Below, one piece after another: positions 52,899-60,895 of a stretch of DNA of 64,000 nucleotides. Location of the stretch: NCBI GenBank assembly GCA_006969745.1, contig CP030886.1, positions 558,001-622,000 of the forward strand, given 5' to 3'. The notes below the pieces were generated by a model. That model ran no database searches. It was not told where the DNA came from and saw nothing but the letters and a program-made list of their open reading frames with translations. The first letter of the stretch is position 1; the number at the start of each line of letters is the position of its first letter. The position numbers and the translations under genes are program-made. The DNA comes from Cytophagaceae bacterium (GTDB lineage: Bacteria; Bacteroidota; Bacteroidia; Cytophagales; Cyclobacteriaceae).

Positions 52899-53459
52899 AT
52901 GAAAAATATTTTGTTACTAGTTGCCCTCTTTTTTGTGTCATGCAATGAAGATGAAGAAAGTTTGATACCTCAAGTCGATTTTAATTTCCAGCTTCTTGAT
53001 ATGAATGGAAATCCTTCAACTGTTTTCAATGAAGGAGAAAATTTCATCTTCAGTTTTTTGATAATAAATAGAAGTGATAGGCAAATTCAATTTGATCAAT
53101 CTGAAATGCAGACTCAAGATTTTTTTAGAGTTATCAGGTTAGTTGACTCCCAAGAGGAAGTCTCTACTGTGGATATGGGTAGACCGTATAATGGTGTTTT
53201 TTGCTTATATATGGCTAGTCATACCATTTCAGCAAAAGATACTCTTTCACTTCGAATTCCTTGGAAGCCTGATGAAAATTGGGATACGGGTACCGGTAAA
53301 TATTTTAGTCCCTTTTTTTGTGATGTTAACAGTGATAATCAACTACTAGGTAAAGGAAACTATCAAACTAAATTTTCATCCAGATTCGAGTTTTCTGTTA
53401 ATGGAAATGCGTTTTCGCTTCCCTCTCAGGATTTCAACATAGGCTTCACAATACAGTGA
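52899..53459 (+). CDS. Lipoprotein with BsuPI-like (proteinase-inhibitor) fold
   Basis: The 186-residue product has a short lipobox signal (LFFVSC, Cys15) and acidic residues (NEDEE). The body (VFNEGENFIFSFLIINRSDRQ with F-x-x-S-x-M-Q-x-x-D-F-F-R-V) matches the immunoglobulin-like pattern of BsuPI intracellular proteinase inhibitors, with a C-terminal GKGNYQTKFSSRFEF strand pair. A protease-inhibitor role is possible from the fold and the neighbourhood but is not shown. It starts 131 nt after the previous gene. Confidence 0.7.
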   Translation: MKNILLLVALFFVSCNEDEESLIPQVDFNFQLLDMNGNPSTVFNEGENFIFSFLIINRSDRQIQFDQSEMQTQDFFRVIRLVDSQEEVSTVDMGRPYNGVFCLYMASHTISAKDTLSLRIPWKPDENWDTGTGKYFSPFFCDVNSDNQLLGKGNYQTKFSSRFEFSVNGNAFSLPSQDFNIGFTIQ

Positions 53460-53510
53460 TGAATATTTAAACCATTTTGTAAACCTATGGCCAAAATAAA
53501 CCCCTATCAT

Positions 53511-53650
53511 TAGCAGATTTTAGACTGCCTCTTAAACAACCAGCATCCTCTGGCTTAACTATTAAAGCTTCTCCCCTTTTTAGTACACTGTACAATGGTT
53601 CAATATCAGATAACTGAACCTTATTCAGTCAGTTTTATCTTAATATTAGA
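53511..53650 (+). repeat. Intergenic repeat, copy B
   Basis: The longest match to copy A (AGATTTTAGACTGCC, CAACCAGCATCCTCTGGCTT, AACTATTAAAGCTTCTC, the palindrome), and it also shares with copy C the region after the palindrome (CAGTCAGTT-TATCTTAATATT). Confidence 0.75.
53597..53620. promoter_or_regulatory. 24-bp palindrome copy 8
   Basis: GGTTCA-N12-TGAACC with perfect 6-bp arms. The gap to the start codon at 53675 is 54 nt. Confidence 0.7.
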
Positions 53651-53674
53651 TTGTAAGGGGATAAGTCTAGAACA

Positions 53675-54220
53675 ATGAGAGTAACACTTCTAATTTCAAC
53701 GATTTCATTTCTTCTAATTATTGGCTGCAAGTCTGATTATATTGAAGTAGATGAGAGGAAATTCGTGCCCGGTGAAGTTTCAGTAGGGATCAAAGGCGGA
53801 ACCAATATCGAATCAGTATTTGACTTTATAAATCAATTTGATTTAGAAATTGATAGAATCAACTCTTTAACTTTTGAATCCAGTTTGCCCTCTGCTCAAT
53901 TACAAACCATCCTAGACGAACTGAACCAAAAAGAGTACACAAATGATGGAGAAATTTGGTTTGTAACTGGATATCTACATTATCAAACAAACAAGATCAC
54001 AGTTTTTCCGCAACTTTTCGAAATTCACAACTTAGCCTATCAAAATGATTGGCTTGAATCGATGGCTAAATTCAAATTGGCCCAAAAGGCAAGTGGAATA
54101 ATCCGATTCTATGTCCCAGAAGGAACGGAGAGGAAATGGGAAATGAGATTTGAAAACTTTAACATCGTCGATTGGGCAGAGTTAAACTACATTGGAGGAT
54201 TTGAACACCACAGCAACTGA
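53675..54220 (+). CDS. Lipoprotein with stand-alone subtilase-prodomain-like fold
   Basis: The 181-residue product has lipobox FLLIIGC (Cys18). The body looks like a subtilase (S8) N-terminal prodomain of the fervidolysin type: it starts FVPGEVSVGIKGGTNIESVF and ends RFYVPEGTERKWEMRF followed by VDWAELNYI, the expected prodomain start and end. No protease domain follows. Such prodomains inhibit and fold their cognate proteases, so a free lipidated copy could be a surface inhibitor. Its end overlaps the decayed T9SS sequence at 54236. Confidence 0.7.
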   Translation: MRVTLLISTISFLLIIGCKSDYIEVDERKFVPGEVSVGIKGGTNIESVFDFINQFDLEIDRINSLTFESSLPSAQLQTILDELNQKEYTNDGEIWFVTGYLHYQTNKITVFPQLFEIHNLAYQNDWLESMAKFKLAQKASGIIRFYVPEGTERKWEMRFENFNIVDWAELNYIGGFEHHSN

Positions 54221-54235
54221 AAACTCGCTACAACA

Positions 54236-54438
54236 ACACTTCTCCGTTTACCATAGCGAAAACAGTGACCAATCGGAGCATTCACCGGCCAGAAGCCATC
54301 TTTCCATTCAAGTATTTAACAGTGTAAACAAGAAGGTCATTCATAGTGATTTGTTTGAGAAAAGCCTTGATGTGGATGTAACTCAATGGCCCAGAGGGCC
54401 AAGAAGAAAGTGTGACTTATAGGTTAGTTGTTGAGTAA
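54236..54438 (+). pseudogene. Decayed T9SS C-terminal sorting domain
   Basis: Pieces of a type A sorting domain are present in different frames. IQVFNSVNKKVIHSD and LDVDVTQWPRG in one frame match VQVFNSVNSLITSVY and VDLNTQDWPKG of the metalloprotease at 55372. The DNA CACTTCTCCGTTTACCAT matches the sequence encoding TSSFTI there, and TYRLVVE followed by TAA at 54436 gives the last strand in a third position. The IYYVKI strand is missing. At least two frameshifts and a deletion mark this as a dead relic of a secreted protein. Confidence 0.65.
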
Positions 54439-54443
54439 GTCTC

Positions 54444-54551
54444 TCCCCTGGCTTAACTATTAAAGCTTCTCTCTTTTTTAATCCACTGTATAATGGTTCA
54501 ATATCAGGTTATTGAACCACATCCAGTCAGTTATATCTTAATATTGGATAT
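54444..54551 (+). repeat. Intergenic repeat, copy C
   Basis: Shares CCTGGCTTAACTATTAAAGC, TTCTCT, CCACTGTA-AATGGTTCAATATCAG and CAGTCAGTTATATCTTAATATT with copies A and B. It starts right after the decayed T9SS sequence and ends 17 nt before the start at 54568. Confidence 0.75.
54495..54518. promoter_or_regulatory. 24-bp palindrome copy 9 (most symmetrical)
   Basis: GGTTCAAT-N8-ATTGAACC: perfect 8-bp arms around ATCAGGTT. The gap to the start codon at 54568 is 49 nt. Confidence 0.75.
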
Positions 54552-54567
54552 AATGAGATGATTTGTT

Positions 54568-54963
54568 ATGAAGATACTATATAAAATAACCTTGGTAATC
54601 TGGTTTGTATTTTTTACTGGGGTAAGTTGTGAGAGTACATCTAGCGAGAGATGTAATCGAATTTATTGCGAAAAATGGTCTCTAATTCAGATTATTCAGG
54701 GATTTGCAGAACCAGAAATATTTGCAGAAAATGAAATTGTGTGGAAGTTCACAAGTGATTCAATTCTAACCATTCAAATAAACACAGATTTAACTGATAA
54801 ATCAATAAATCCATTCTCTAACGGTGAGTACAACTATTATCTTAGTCAAGAGACGATAACAATTGACAATGAAATTTTTAAATACGTTTTAACAGATGAT
54901 ACTTTATTTATTTCTCAAGATGTAGCATCAGACGGTCCGGAGTTCAATTTTAAGAGAATTTAG
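54568..54963 (+). CDS. Lipocalin-like small lipoprotein
   Basis: The 131-residue product has lipobox TGVSC (Cys21). The body is a short beta-barrel pattern of lipocalin-like type: KWSLIQI at the start, IVWKFTSDSILTIQIN, GEYNYYL, EIFKYVLTDDTLFIS and a final FNFKRI. Such lipoproteins bind small ligands or stabilise the barrel by a disulfide (Cys pair in RCNRIYC). It is the first of three genes (gaps of 2 and -8 nt) leading to the metalloprotease, under palindrome copy 9. Confidence 0.75.
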   Translation: MKILYKITLVIWFVFFTGVSCESTSSERCNRIYCEKWSLIQIIQGFAEPEIFAENEIVWKFTSDSILTIQINTDLTDKSINPFSNGEYNYYLSQETITIDNEIFKYVLTDDTLFISQDVASDGPEFNFKRI

Positions 54964-54965
54964 TT

Positions 54966-55379
54966 ATGAAAAAACTATCGACAACAATTTTGATTATTTG
55001 GCTAGTAACACTCATTGGAATAGGTTGTGAAGATCAATCCAAAATGCAAAAATTACCAAAGATTACCATTGAATCTTTAGATAAATTAGATATTGATAAC
55101 AACAGTGACAATTGCTATTATAATCCGATTGGAGTTCTTGAACCAACTGATGGAATTCTTTCTTATGATTCCACTAAGTCTGTTTATTTAATCTTATTAG
55201 TTGTTGAAGGTACTATTGATAGCCAAATAGTTCTTGTCGATTGCTTCAACTCATTTGAGGGTGAGATAGAAACTAAGATCGAAGTAAGTGGTGTAATTGC
55301 TCAAACAAGCTCTGACTTCCTGTCTCCTATAGTAGGTGTTAAGTTTTTTTCAATAAAATCTGAATTAACCGATGAATAG
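54966..55379 (+). CDS. Small lipoprotein co-translated with the metalloprotease
   Basis: The 137-residue product has lipobox TLIGIGC (Cys21). It is a paralogue of the protein at 51309 (shared GTIDSQ, an aromatic Cys motif and VGVKFFSIKS end). It starts 2 nt after the lipocalin-like gene and its end overlaps the metalloprotease start by 8 nt. Tight coupling suggests it acts on, protects against or escorts the protease; this is inference. No known domain is recognised. Confidence 0.78.
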   Translation: MKKLSTTILIIWLVTLIGIGCEDQSKMQKLPKITIESLDKLDIDNNSDNCYYNPIGVLEPTDGILSYDSTKSVYLILLVVEGTIDSQIVLVDCFNSFEGEIETKIEVSGVIAQTSSDFLSPIVGVKFFSIKSELTDE

Positions 55380-56802
55380 GTTCAAAACCACTCTTTTAAT
55401 TATTTTAGTACTACTATACTTCAAGGGTAAATCTCAAATATATTATGATGACGGGGCAATTAAAGAAACAAATCCACAAGGTTTTGTAATTGCTGGTACA
55501 GAGTGGGATTGTCCAGTGATATCCTATATGTTTATAAATGGAACATCTGATATTTCCAGCAGCCAAGAAAACCAAGCAATAAAAGATGCTTTTGAGATTT
55601 GGAAACAAAGCGCATTTTTAGAGTTCATAGAAGTATTTGATCAGAATGAAGCCGACATAAGAATTAGTTGGGAAACTGGAAGTCATGGTGATCCCTGTCA
55701 GCCGGCTTCTCTTTGCTCTTTTGATGGAGTTAACGGAGTTTTGGCCCACGCTTTTTTTCCTCCTCCTAATTTAAACGAATTTGCTGGAGATATACATTTT
55801 GATGAATCAGAAAATTGGACTTTAGATCAGAGAGGTTCAAGTTCCCAACCAATAGATTTAATTACCGTTGCTGCTCATGAGATTGGACACTCACTAGGAC
55901 TTGATCATACAAGTGTACAAGGTTCACTTATGCAGGCGGTGTATACAGGTTCTCATAGATTTTTAGGAAATGACGATATTTTAGGTATACAATCAATATA
56001 TGGTATTCGGCCATCAACCTCCGGCCCCACCCTTCTCTGCAGCAATGCCACTGCTACTTATTCGGTAAACAATGTACCTGCTGGCACAAACGTCACCTGG
56101 AGTCTAAGCCCGCAAGTAAGTATTGTTTCTCAAGGCACTAATTCTGTTACCGTTTCCGGTACGGGTGCCGCGGGAGCATGGGTGAGGCCTACCATTACAA
56201 GCGCCTGTGGAAATGTTGAGTTGGATCAATATGATTTTTGGGTAGGGTCCGGCTGGATACAACAAACAAACCCTTCGAGCTTTCAAACCCACACTATGTG
56301 CCTGGCATCCCAGGATGATTTTGCGGTCACTTCAGTAAAAGGAGTAACTGGAAGTGCCATGTACAATTGGAGTATCTCTCCGCCCAGCCCGTATGTTACT
56401 GTCCAAAATTTTGGTTCGTCTTGCAGAGTCTATGCTGGGGCCACTGGAAACTACACCTTGAAAGTACGCGTAAACAATGGATGTGGCTGGGGGCCATTTA
56501 CAAATATCCCGCTTTCCATTGTGACGGGGGGTGGTTGCGGTGGAGCGGCCCAATTTAGCGTTTACCCTAACCCAACCACTTCTTCGTTTACCATCGAAAA
56601 AGTACCCCAAATGGACATTGAAAGTTATGAAGCTGAAACCTTGACAAGTGTCCAGGTTTTTAATAGTGTAAATAGCTTGATTACATCTGTTTATATGAAT
56701 GAAAAAGTTGATCTTAATACTCAGGATTGGCCAAAGGGAATTTACTATGTAAAAATTAAGAGTGGAGATCATACCCAGACCACCCGTTTGGTTGTAAAGT
56801 AA
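55372..56802 (+). CDS. Matrixin-type zinc metalloprotease with T9SS sorting domain
   Basis: The 476-residue product has a signal peptide (ending near GKSQ), a matrixin/metzincin domain (about 40-210) with zinc motif HEIGHSLGLDH (His169, Glu170, His173, His179) and a Met-turn at SLMQAVY (Met187), then two Ig/PKD-like cysteine-containing domains (about 212-390) and a type A T9SS domain starting FSVYPNPTTSS and ending LVVK. No clear cysteine-switch propeptide is seen. It is secreted or surface-attached through the type IX system and would degrade extracellular protein. Confidence 0.93.
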   Translation: MNRFKTTLLIILVLLYFKGKSQIYYDDGAIKETNPQGFVIAGTEWDCPVISYMFINGTSDISSSQENQAIKDAFEIWKQSAFLEFIEVFDQNEADIRISWETGSHGDPCQPASLCSFDGVNGVLAHAFFPPPNLNEFAGDIHFDESENWTLDQRGSSSQPIDLITVAAHEIGHSLGLDHTSVQGSLMQAVYTGSHRFLGNDDILGIQSIYGIRPSTSGPTLLCSNATATYSVNNVPAGTNVTWSLSPQVSIVSQGTNSVTVSGTGAAGAWVRPTITSACGNVELDQYDFWVGSGWIQQTNPSSFQTHTMCLASQDDFAVTSVKGVTGSAMYNWSISPPSPYVTVQNFGSSCRVYAGATGNYTLKVRVNNGCGWGPFTNIPLSIVTGGGCGGAAQFSVYPNPTTSSFTIEKVPQMDIESYEAETLTSVQVFNSVNSLITSVYMNEKVDLNTQDWPKGIYYVKIKSGDHTQTTRLVVK

Positions 56803-56900
56803 CTTTACATTAGAAGAGTTACTACGATTTCAAAAGTGTGTCTATTAATTATCCATTGCACATTGTATCAAAAAAATACTTCTTATTGAGATATTGTAGA

Positions 56901-57743
56901 GTGGAAAAACGATTAATAGAAACGCCATCAAATCAACCAATCTGTATTACCAAATACAAATCTGCTTCGGCTTCCTTTAATTATGTAATCATCGCGCCAG
57001 CCACTGGCGTAAAGCAAGCGTTTTATGCCCATTTTGCTGAATTTTTAAGTGAACAAGGCTATACGGTTTACACTTTTGACTATCAAGGAATAGGAGAATC
57101 CAAAACAGTCCCGCTTGGCAAATTCGACACCACAGCGCTCAATTGGGCTCAAAACGATTTGGAATCTGTCATCCAATACGTATTGAGGGAAAAGCCAGAT
57201 TCAAAACTCACGATTATTGGGCATAGTATTGGCGGACAGCTGATTGGACTGGCACCTTCTTCCAAACTTGCAAGCAAAGTTCTTCTGATTGCGGCACAAT
57301 CCGGCTATTGGAAATTCTGGGACGGAATGTCAAAATATAAAATGCTTGGAACATGGTCCATCTTATTCCCAATTCTTACCAAAATCTTCGGATATTTTCC
57401 GGGGAAAAAGTTCAGTAGAATGGAAGACCTGCCAAAAGGTGTAGCACTCGAATGGAGTAAGTGGTGTTTAAGTCCGAATTACCTATTCGATCATGTGGAG
57501 AAAGAAAATCTCTTCCATGAGCAAATAACCTGTCCATTATATTCCTACAGCGTAGAAGATGATGACTATGCACCCAAAGCCGCAGTAGATTGGATGACAT
57601 CCAAATATCACAATGCACAGGTTAACAGGAAACATTGGAAACTGGGGGACTTAGGAGTCAAGAAAGTCGGGCACTTTGGGTTCTTTAGTAAGAAAAACGC
57701 TGAAGTGATTTGGAGTAGGATTTTAAGAGATACAAATGCATAA
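56901..57743 (+). CDS. Alpha/beta hydrolase (esterase/lysophospholipase-like)
   Basis: The start is uncertain: GTG at 56901 gives 280 residues beginning VEKRLIETPSNQP, while GTG at 56838 adds 21 codons; no suitable ATG is present. The fold is clear: ATGVKQAFYAHFAEFLSEQGY, FDYQGIGES, the nucleophile elbow GHSIGG, then Asp in VEDDDYAP and His in GHFGFF near the end. It probably hydrolyses a lipid or ester in the cytoplasm. It follows the metalloprotease gene by about 100 nt, with no palindrome of its own. Confidence 0.85.
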   Translation: MEKRLIETPSNQPICITKYKSASASFNYVIIAPATGVKQAFYAHFAEFLSEQGYTVYTFDYQGIGESKTVPLGKFDTTALNWAQNDLESVIQYVLREKPDSKLTIIGHSIGGQLIGLAPSSKLASKVLLIAAQSGYWKFWDGMSKYKMLGTWSILFPILTKIFGYFPGKKFSRMEDLPKGVALEWSKWCLSPNYLFDHVEKENLFHEQITCPLYSYSVEDDDYAPKAAVDWMTSKYHNAQVNRKHWKLGDLGVKKVGHFGFFSKKNAEVIWSRILRDTNA

Positions 57744-57773
57744 AGCATCAAATGCCTTAATCTCCAAACTAAA

Positions 57774-58243
57774 TTAGTGAGCCCATTTTGATAACTTCTT
57801 GTAAGATTCCTCTTTTGAGAAGAGGCTCAAATTCTTGTCATTAATCAACGCATGACTTAGTAAATGCGATATGGTTACAGGGACTGAAGAATTTTTGACA
57901 CTTCCACTCGGAAAATAGTCTTGAATTGGACGATAAATATCAACACTTCCTTCTGAGTGCATTTTAACTGCCAAAGTGGAAATAACAGGTTTAGTAAGTG
58001 AACTTTGAAAACCTGTACCAGGTAAAATTGGAGAGTTAAGCTGTTTATCAGCATATCCGGAAGAAATAAAATATTCGAGGGAATCATTAACTACAACTCC
58101 GATTGCTACTCCCGGTACTCCCTCAAAGACTATTTGATCAATGATATTTTTAATAGCCTTTTCAATTAAGGAATAGTGAAATTGTGAAAAGGAATAAAAC
58201 GATACTAAAATATTAAATGTTAAAAAAAATCCTTCATTTTCAT
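57774..58243 (-). pseudogene. Truncated, frameshifted serine hydrolase (beta-lactamase-like)
   Basis: From the ATG at 58243 the frame hits TAA after seven codons inside an 8-T run (minus strand). One extra T would restore a signal peptide (FFLTFNILVSFYSFSQ) and then GVPGVAIGVVVNDS, the SxxK motif SSLTKPV and VTISHLLSHA, the N-terminal third of a class C beta-lactamase-like hydrolase. The frame then jumps to an unrelated end and stops at 57774. About 150 of the usual 350-450 residues remain, so the gene is dead regardless of the homopolymer. Confidence 0.75.
58222..58229. repeat. 8-nt homopolymer at the frameshift
   Basis: A run of eight A (plus strand) falls in the signal-peptide codons of the serine-hydrolase pseudogene. 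Nine would restore the frame. Confidence 0.6.
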
Positions 58244-58311
58244 ATTTCTATTACCTTCATATGCCTTTACGTATGCTCATAAATGATCTAAGTATTTTCA
58301 ACTATCGATCA

Positions 58312-60480
58312 TTATACTATTCCAAGTTCACTCAAAGGGAGTTTGTATACCCTACTACCAGTTGCCCGATACACCGCATTGCATAGTGCAGGAAATAAAA
58401 CCGGATAGGATGGCTCACCAAGCCCTTGCGGGGAGTCATCGCTTTTTATAAAATGTACATCCACATGAGGGGCATCTGCATTTCGTAGTTTTCTGTATCG
58501 ATCAAAGTTGCGCTCTACCAGCTTACCATTTTTTATGGATATGGCTTCATAAAATGCTACACTTAAAGCATCAATAATTCCTCCGGAAATCTGTGCCTCT
58601 GCTCCAACCGGATTGATCACCAATCCACAATCAATTGCAGCAGTAACGCGAACGACTTTTATTTTTCCATTACTATAAGTAAGCTCGACTACCTCTGCCA
58701 CATACGTCCCAAACACCATTTGAGCAGCAAATCCATAGTAGTGCTTATTTTTCCGTTTACCCCAATCAGATTTGGTCTTTACCAAATCAATGACTCCTTT
58801 CAATTTGCCTGTGTCATACATTGGCCCACCATGATCACTATAAGGCAATTTGCGATTAGCACCGATCAGCTCTTTGTGAAATTCAATTGAGTCTTTACCA
58901 ACCTTTTCTGCTACTTCATCCAGAAAACATTGGTACCCAAAAGTGGTGGCATTTACCCCCGGGGTACGAAGGGCACCTAATGGTATATTAGAGCTATGAG
59001 GTGCATAAGTAATTTTAAAATTGGGTACCATACCTGCAGGCTGCTGATCAGGAAATGCTTCTGTCTTATGGGACGGGCCATTTCGTTTCGCATATTTATA
59101 TCTGCTTGTGGTAGCTACATTTACTTCCATGGCAGCAAGCTTCCCTTCCTTAATTCCTGCTTTGAATTTGTAGCAACCATAAGGTCTATAATAGTCACCC
59201 AGAAAGTCATCTTCTCTTTGCCAAACTACCTTCACCGGCTTTTTCAATTGCTGAGATAGGGTTACTGCCTCTGCTACATAATCGTTAAGCAACCTTCTTC
59301 CAAATCCTCCACCTATTCGTGTCAAATCAACCTGAATCATATCCTGACTTATCCCGGTGATCGAACTAGCTAGTTGCCTTGCAGCAACGGGCATTTGGGT
59401 GGGACCTAATAACCGAACACTGTTTTCTTTTACATCCGCGATAAAATTCATTGGCTCCATTTGAGAATGGCTTATGAATGGAACCTCGTACATGGATTCT
59501 ACAACTTTGTCTGCTTTTTGAAATACAGCATCCACATCTCCGTCAGACCTTAAGGTATTTCCAGAAGATATTTTCTCTTTCAGAGTGCTACTAAGTTGTT
59601 CAATACTTTGTAGATAGTTCGGTGGTATTGACCATTCAACCTTAACTAACTTTTTTGCTTTAAAAACTGTCCAGGTATCCTTTCCTACAACGGCAATACC
59701 TTCTTGAAGCATCGTTGGATTTGACATTCCATTGATCTTAATTACACCAATAACTCCTTGATGCTTTTTAGCTTCATCGGCATTGAATGAACTCACTGAT
59801 GATCCAAATATCTCAGGTTTTATAATGGAGGCATATACCATACCCTTTACTTCCTGATCCAGGCCAAAAAGTGGCTTTCCTTTTATTATTGCCTGGATAT
59901 CTACATCCTTTTTGGAAGTACCGATGATATCAAAATCATTACTGCTTTTTAGTGTTGGATTGGTTGGCAAATTAAGTTTTCTGGCCTCTTCAACCAGATC
60001 ACCATAGTTAACTTCCTTTGAACCAGAATATATTTTCCCATTTCTTGCCTTACAAGACGAGACAGACACTCCCCATTTCTTGGCTGCAGTCATTTCAAGC
60101 AACTCACGAACTGCAGCTCCAGACTTTCTTAGGAGATCATAATTCGTGCTTACACTCATGCTGCCTCCTGCATGCTGGTATCCCATTTCCGGATCTACAC
60201 CTTTTTGCTCCACCTTTACCTGATTCCAATCTACACATAGCTCTTCTGCTAAAATCATAGGCAATGAAGTTTTTACTCCCTGTCCTATTTCAGGATTTTT
60301 GGCATACAAAATAATCTCTCCTGAAGGTTTGATTGAAATAAAAGCGTTAAAAGACTGAGCAACTTCCTGAACAGTAACATTAGCAGTTTTCGAACGAAAC
60401 AAATTAAGACCTACAAGCAAGCCAACTCCGGAAATTGTTGAAATTTTTAAGAAGTCTCGTCTAGTTTGTTTTGTGTTCAT
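58312..60480 (-). CDS. Xanthine-dehydrogenase-family molybdopterin-binding subunit (IorB-like)
   Basis: The 722-residue protein has a Tat signal (RRDFLKIS) and the molybdenum hydroxylase large-subunit layout of isoquinoline 1-oxidoreductase beta: EIGQGVKTSLPMILAEEL (about 65-82), the FGRR motif in GGGFGRRLLNDYVAEAV, GALRTPG, and QGLGEPSYPVLFPAL near the end with the expected catalytic Glu. It would be periplasmic and oxidise an aldehyde or N-heterocycle. The usual 2Fe-2S small subunit (IorA) is not encoded on either side, so the electron partner must be elsewhere. Confidence 0.92.
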   Translation of the reverse strand: MNTKQTRRDFLKISTISGVGLLVGLNLFRSKTANVTVQEVAQSFNAFISIKPSGEIILYAKNPEIGQGVKTSLPMILAEELCVDWNQVKVEQKGVDPEMGYQHAGGSMSVSTNYDLLRKSGAAVRELLEMTAAKKWGVSVSSCKARNGKIYSGSKEVNYGDLVEEARKLNLPTNPTLKSSNDFDIIGTSKKDVDIQAIIKGKPLFGLDQEVKGMVYASIIKPEIFGSSVSSFNADEAKKHQGVIGVIKINGMSNPTMLQEGIAVVGKDTWTVFKAKKLVKVEWSIPPNYLQSIEQLSSTLKEKISSGNTLRSDGDVDAVFQKADKVVESMYEVPFISHSQMEPMNFIADVKENSVRLLGPTQMPVAARQLASSITGISQDMIQVDLTRIGGGFGRRLLNDYVAEAVTLSQQLKKPVKVVWQREDDFLGDYYRPYGCYKFKAGIKEGKLAAMEVNVATTSRYKYAKRNGPSHKTEAFPDQQPAGMVPNFKITYAPHSSNIPLGALRTPGVNATTFGYQCFLDEVAEKVGKDSIEFHKELIGANRKLPYSDHGGPMYDTGKLKGVIDLVKTKSDWGKRKNKHYYGFAAQMVFGTYVAEVVELTYSNGKIKVVRVTAAIDCGLVINPVGAEAQISGGIIDALSVAFYEAISIKNGKLVERNFDRYRKLRNADAPHVDVHFIKSDDSPQGLGEPSYPVLFPALCNAVYRATGSRVYKLPLSELGIV

Positions 60481-60565
60481 ACTAAATAATTTGGAATAGT
60501 TATTTTGATAAAATTTTTCTTTCCAATGTTTCTCAATCCAAGTCTAATTATGCATTCTAGTTCCA

Positions 60566-60895
60566 TTATAAAGTTCCTATCTCACGGCCATTGTTATATA
60601 AAATGAGCTTTTTGTCCATAAATAATTGAATGGACTTCCTTCCCTTTTTAGTGAGGTAAAATATTCTCTTTGATTTACCTCCTCTTTTATGCTCAACAGG
60701 ACTCATGTGATAGGTCAAATACTCTTTTTTCAATAGCCTTATGATTGCAATCTGAACTGAACTAATATTTAGTTTTCTATTGAAATGGTTGCTAATTTCA
60801 TCAGCTATTTGCTTGCTGTACGCCTCTGAAAGACTAGCAACTGTTAGAAGAACAACTTCCTCCATCTCACCAAGCATCGAATCTCCAAATTTCAT
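60566..60895 (-). CDS. PadR family transcriptional regulator (no permease beside it)
   Basis: The 109-residue protein is a PadR winged helix (GEMEEVVLLTVASLSEAYSK, NISSVQIAIIRLLKKEYL, wing KRGGKSKRIFYLTKKGRKSI) clearly related to the PadR at 19961. Unlike that one, it is not followed by a prefix-domain permease but, after 85 nt, by the IorB-like gene. It may now control that gene, or be a leftover of a lost permease unit. Met1 or Met7 may be the start. Confidence 0.88.
   Translation of the reverse strand: MKFGDSMLGEMEEVVLLTVASLSEAYSKQIADEISNHFNRKLNISSVQIAIIRLLKKEYLTYHMSPVEHKRGGKSKRIFYLTKKGRKSIQLFMDKKLILYNNGREIGTL

Noticed and set aside
42513..54518. Palindromic repeats considered as a CRISPR array or REP elements
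   Set aside because: Spacing is irregular (hundreds to thousands of bases), the copies sit in promoters at near-constant distance from start codons, and no cas or REP-associated transposase gene is present.
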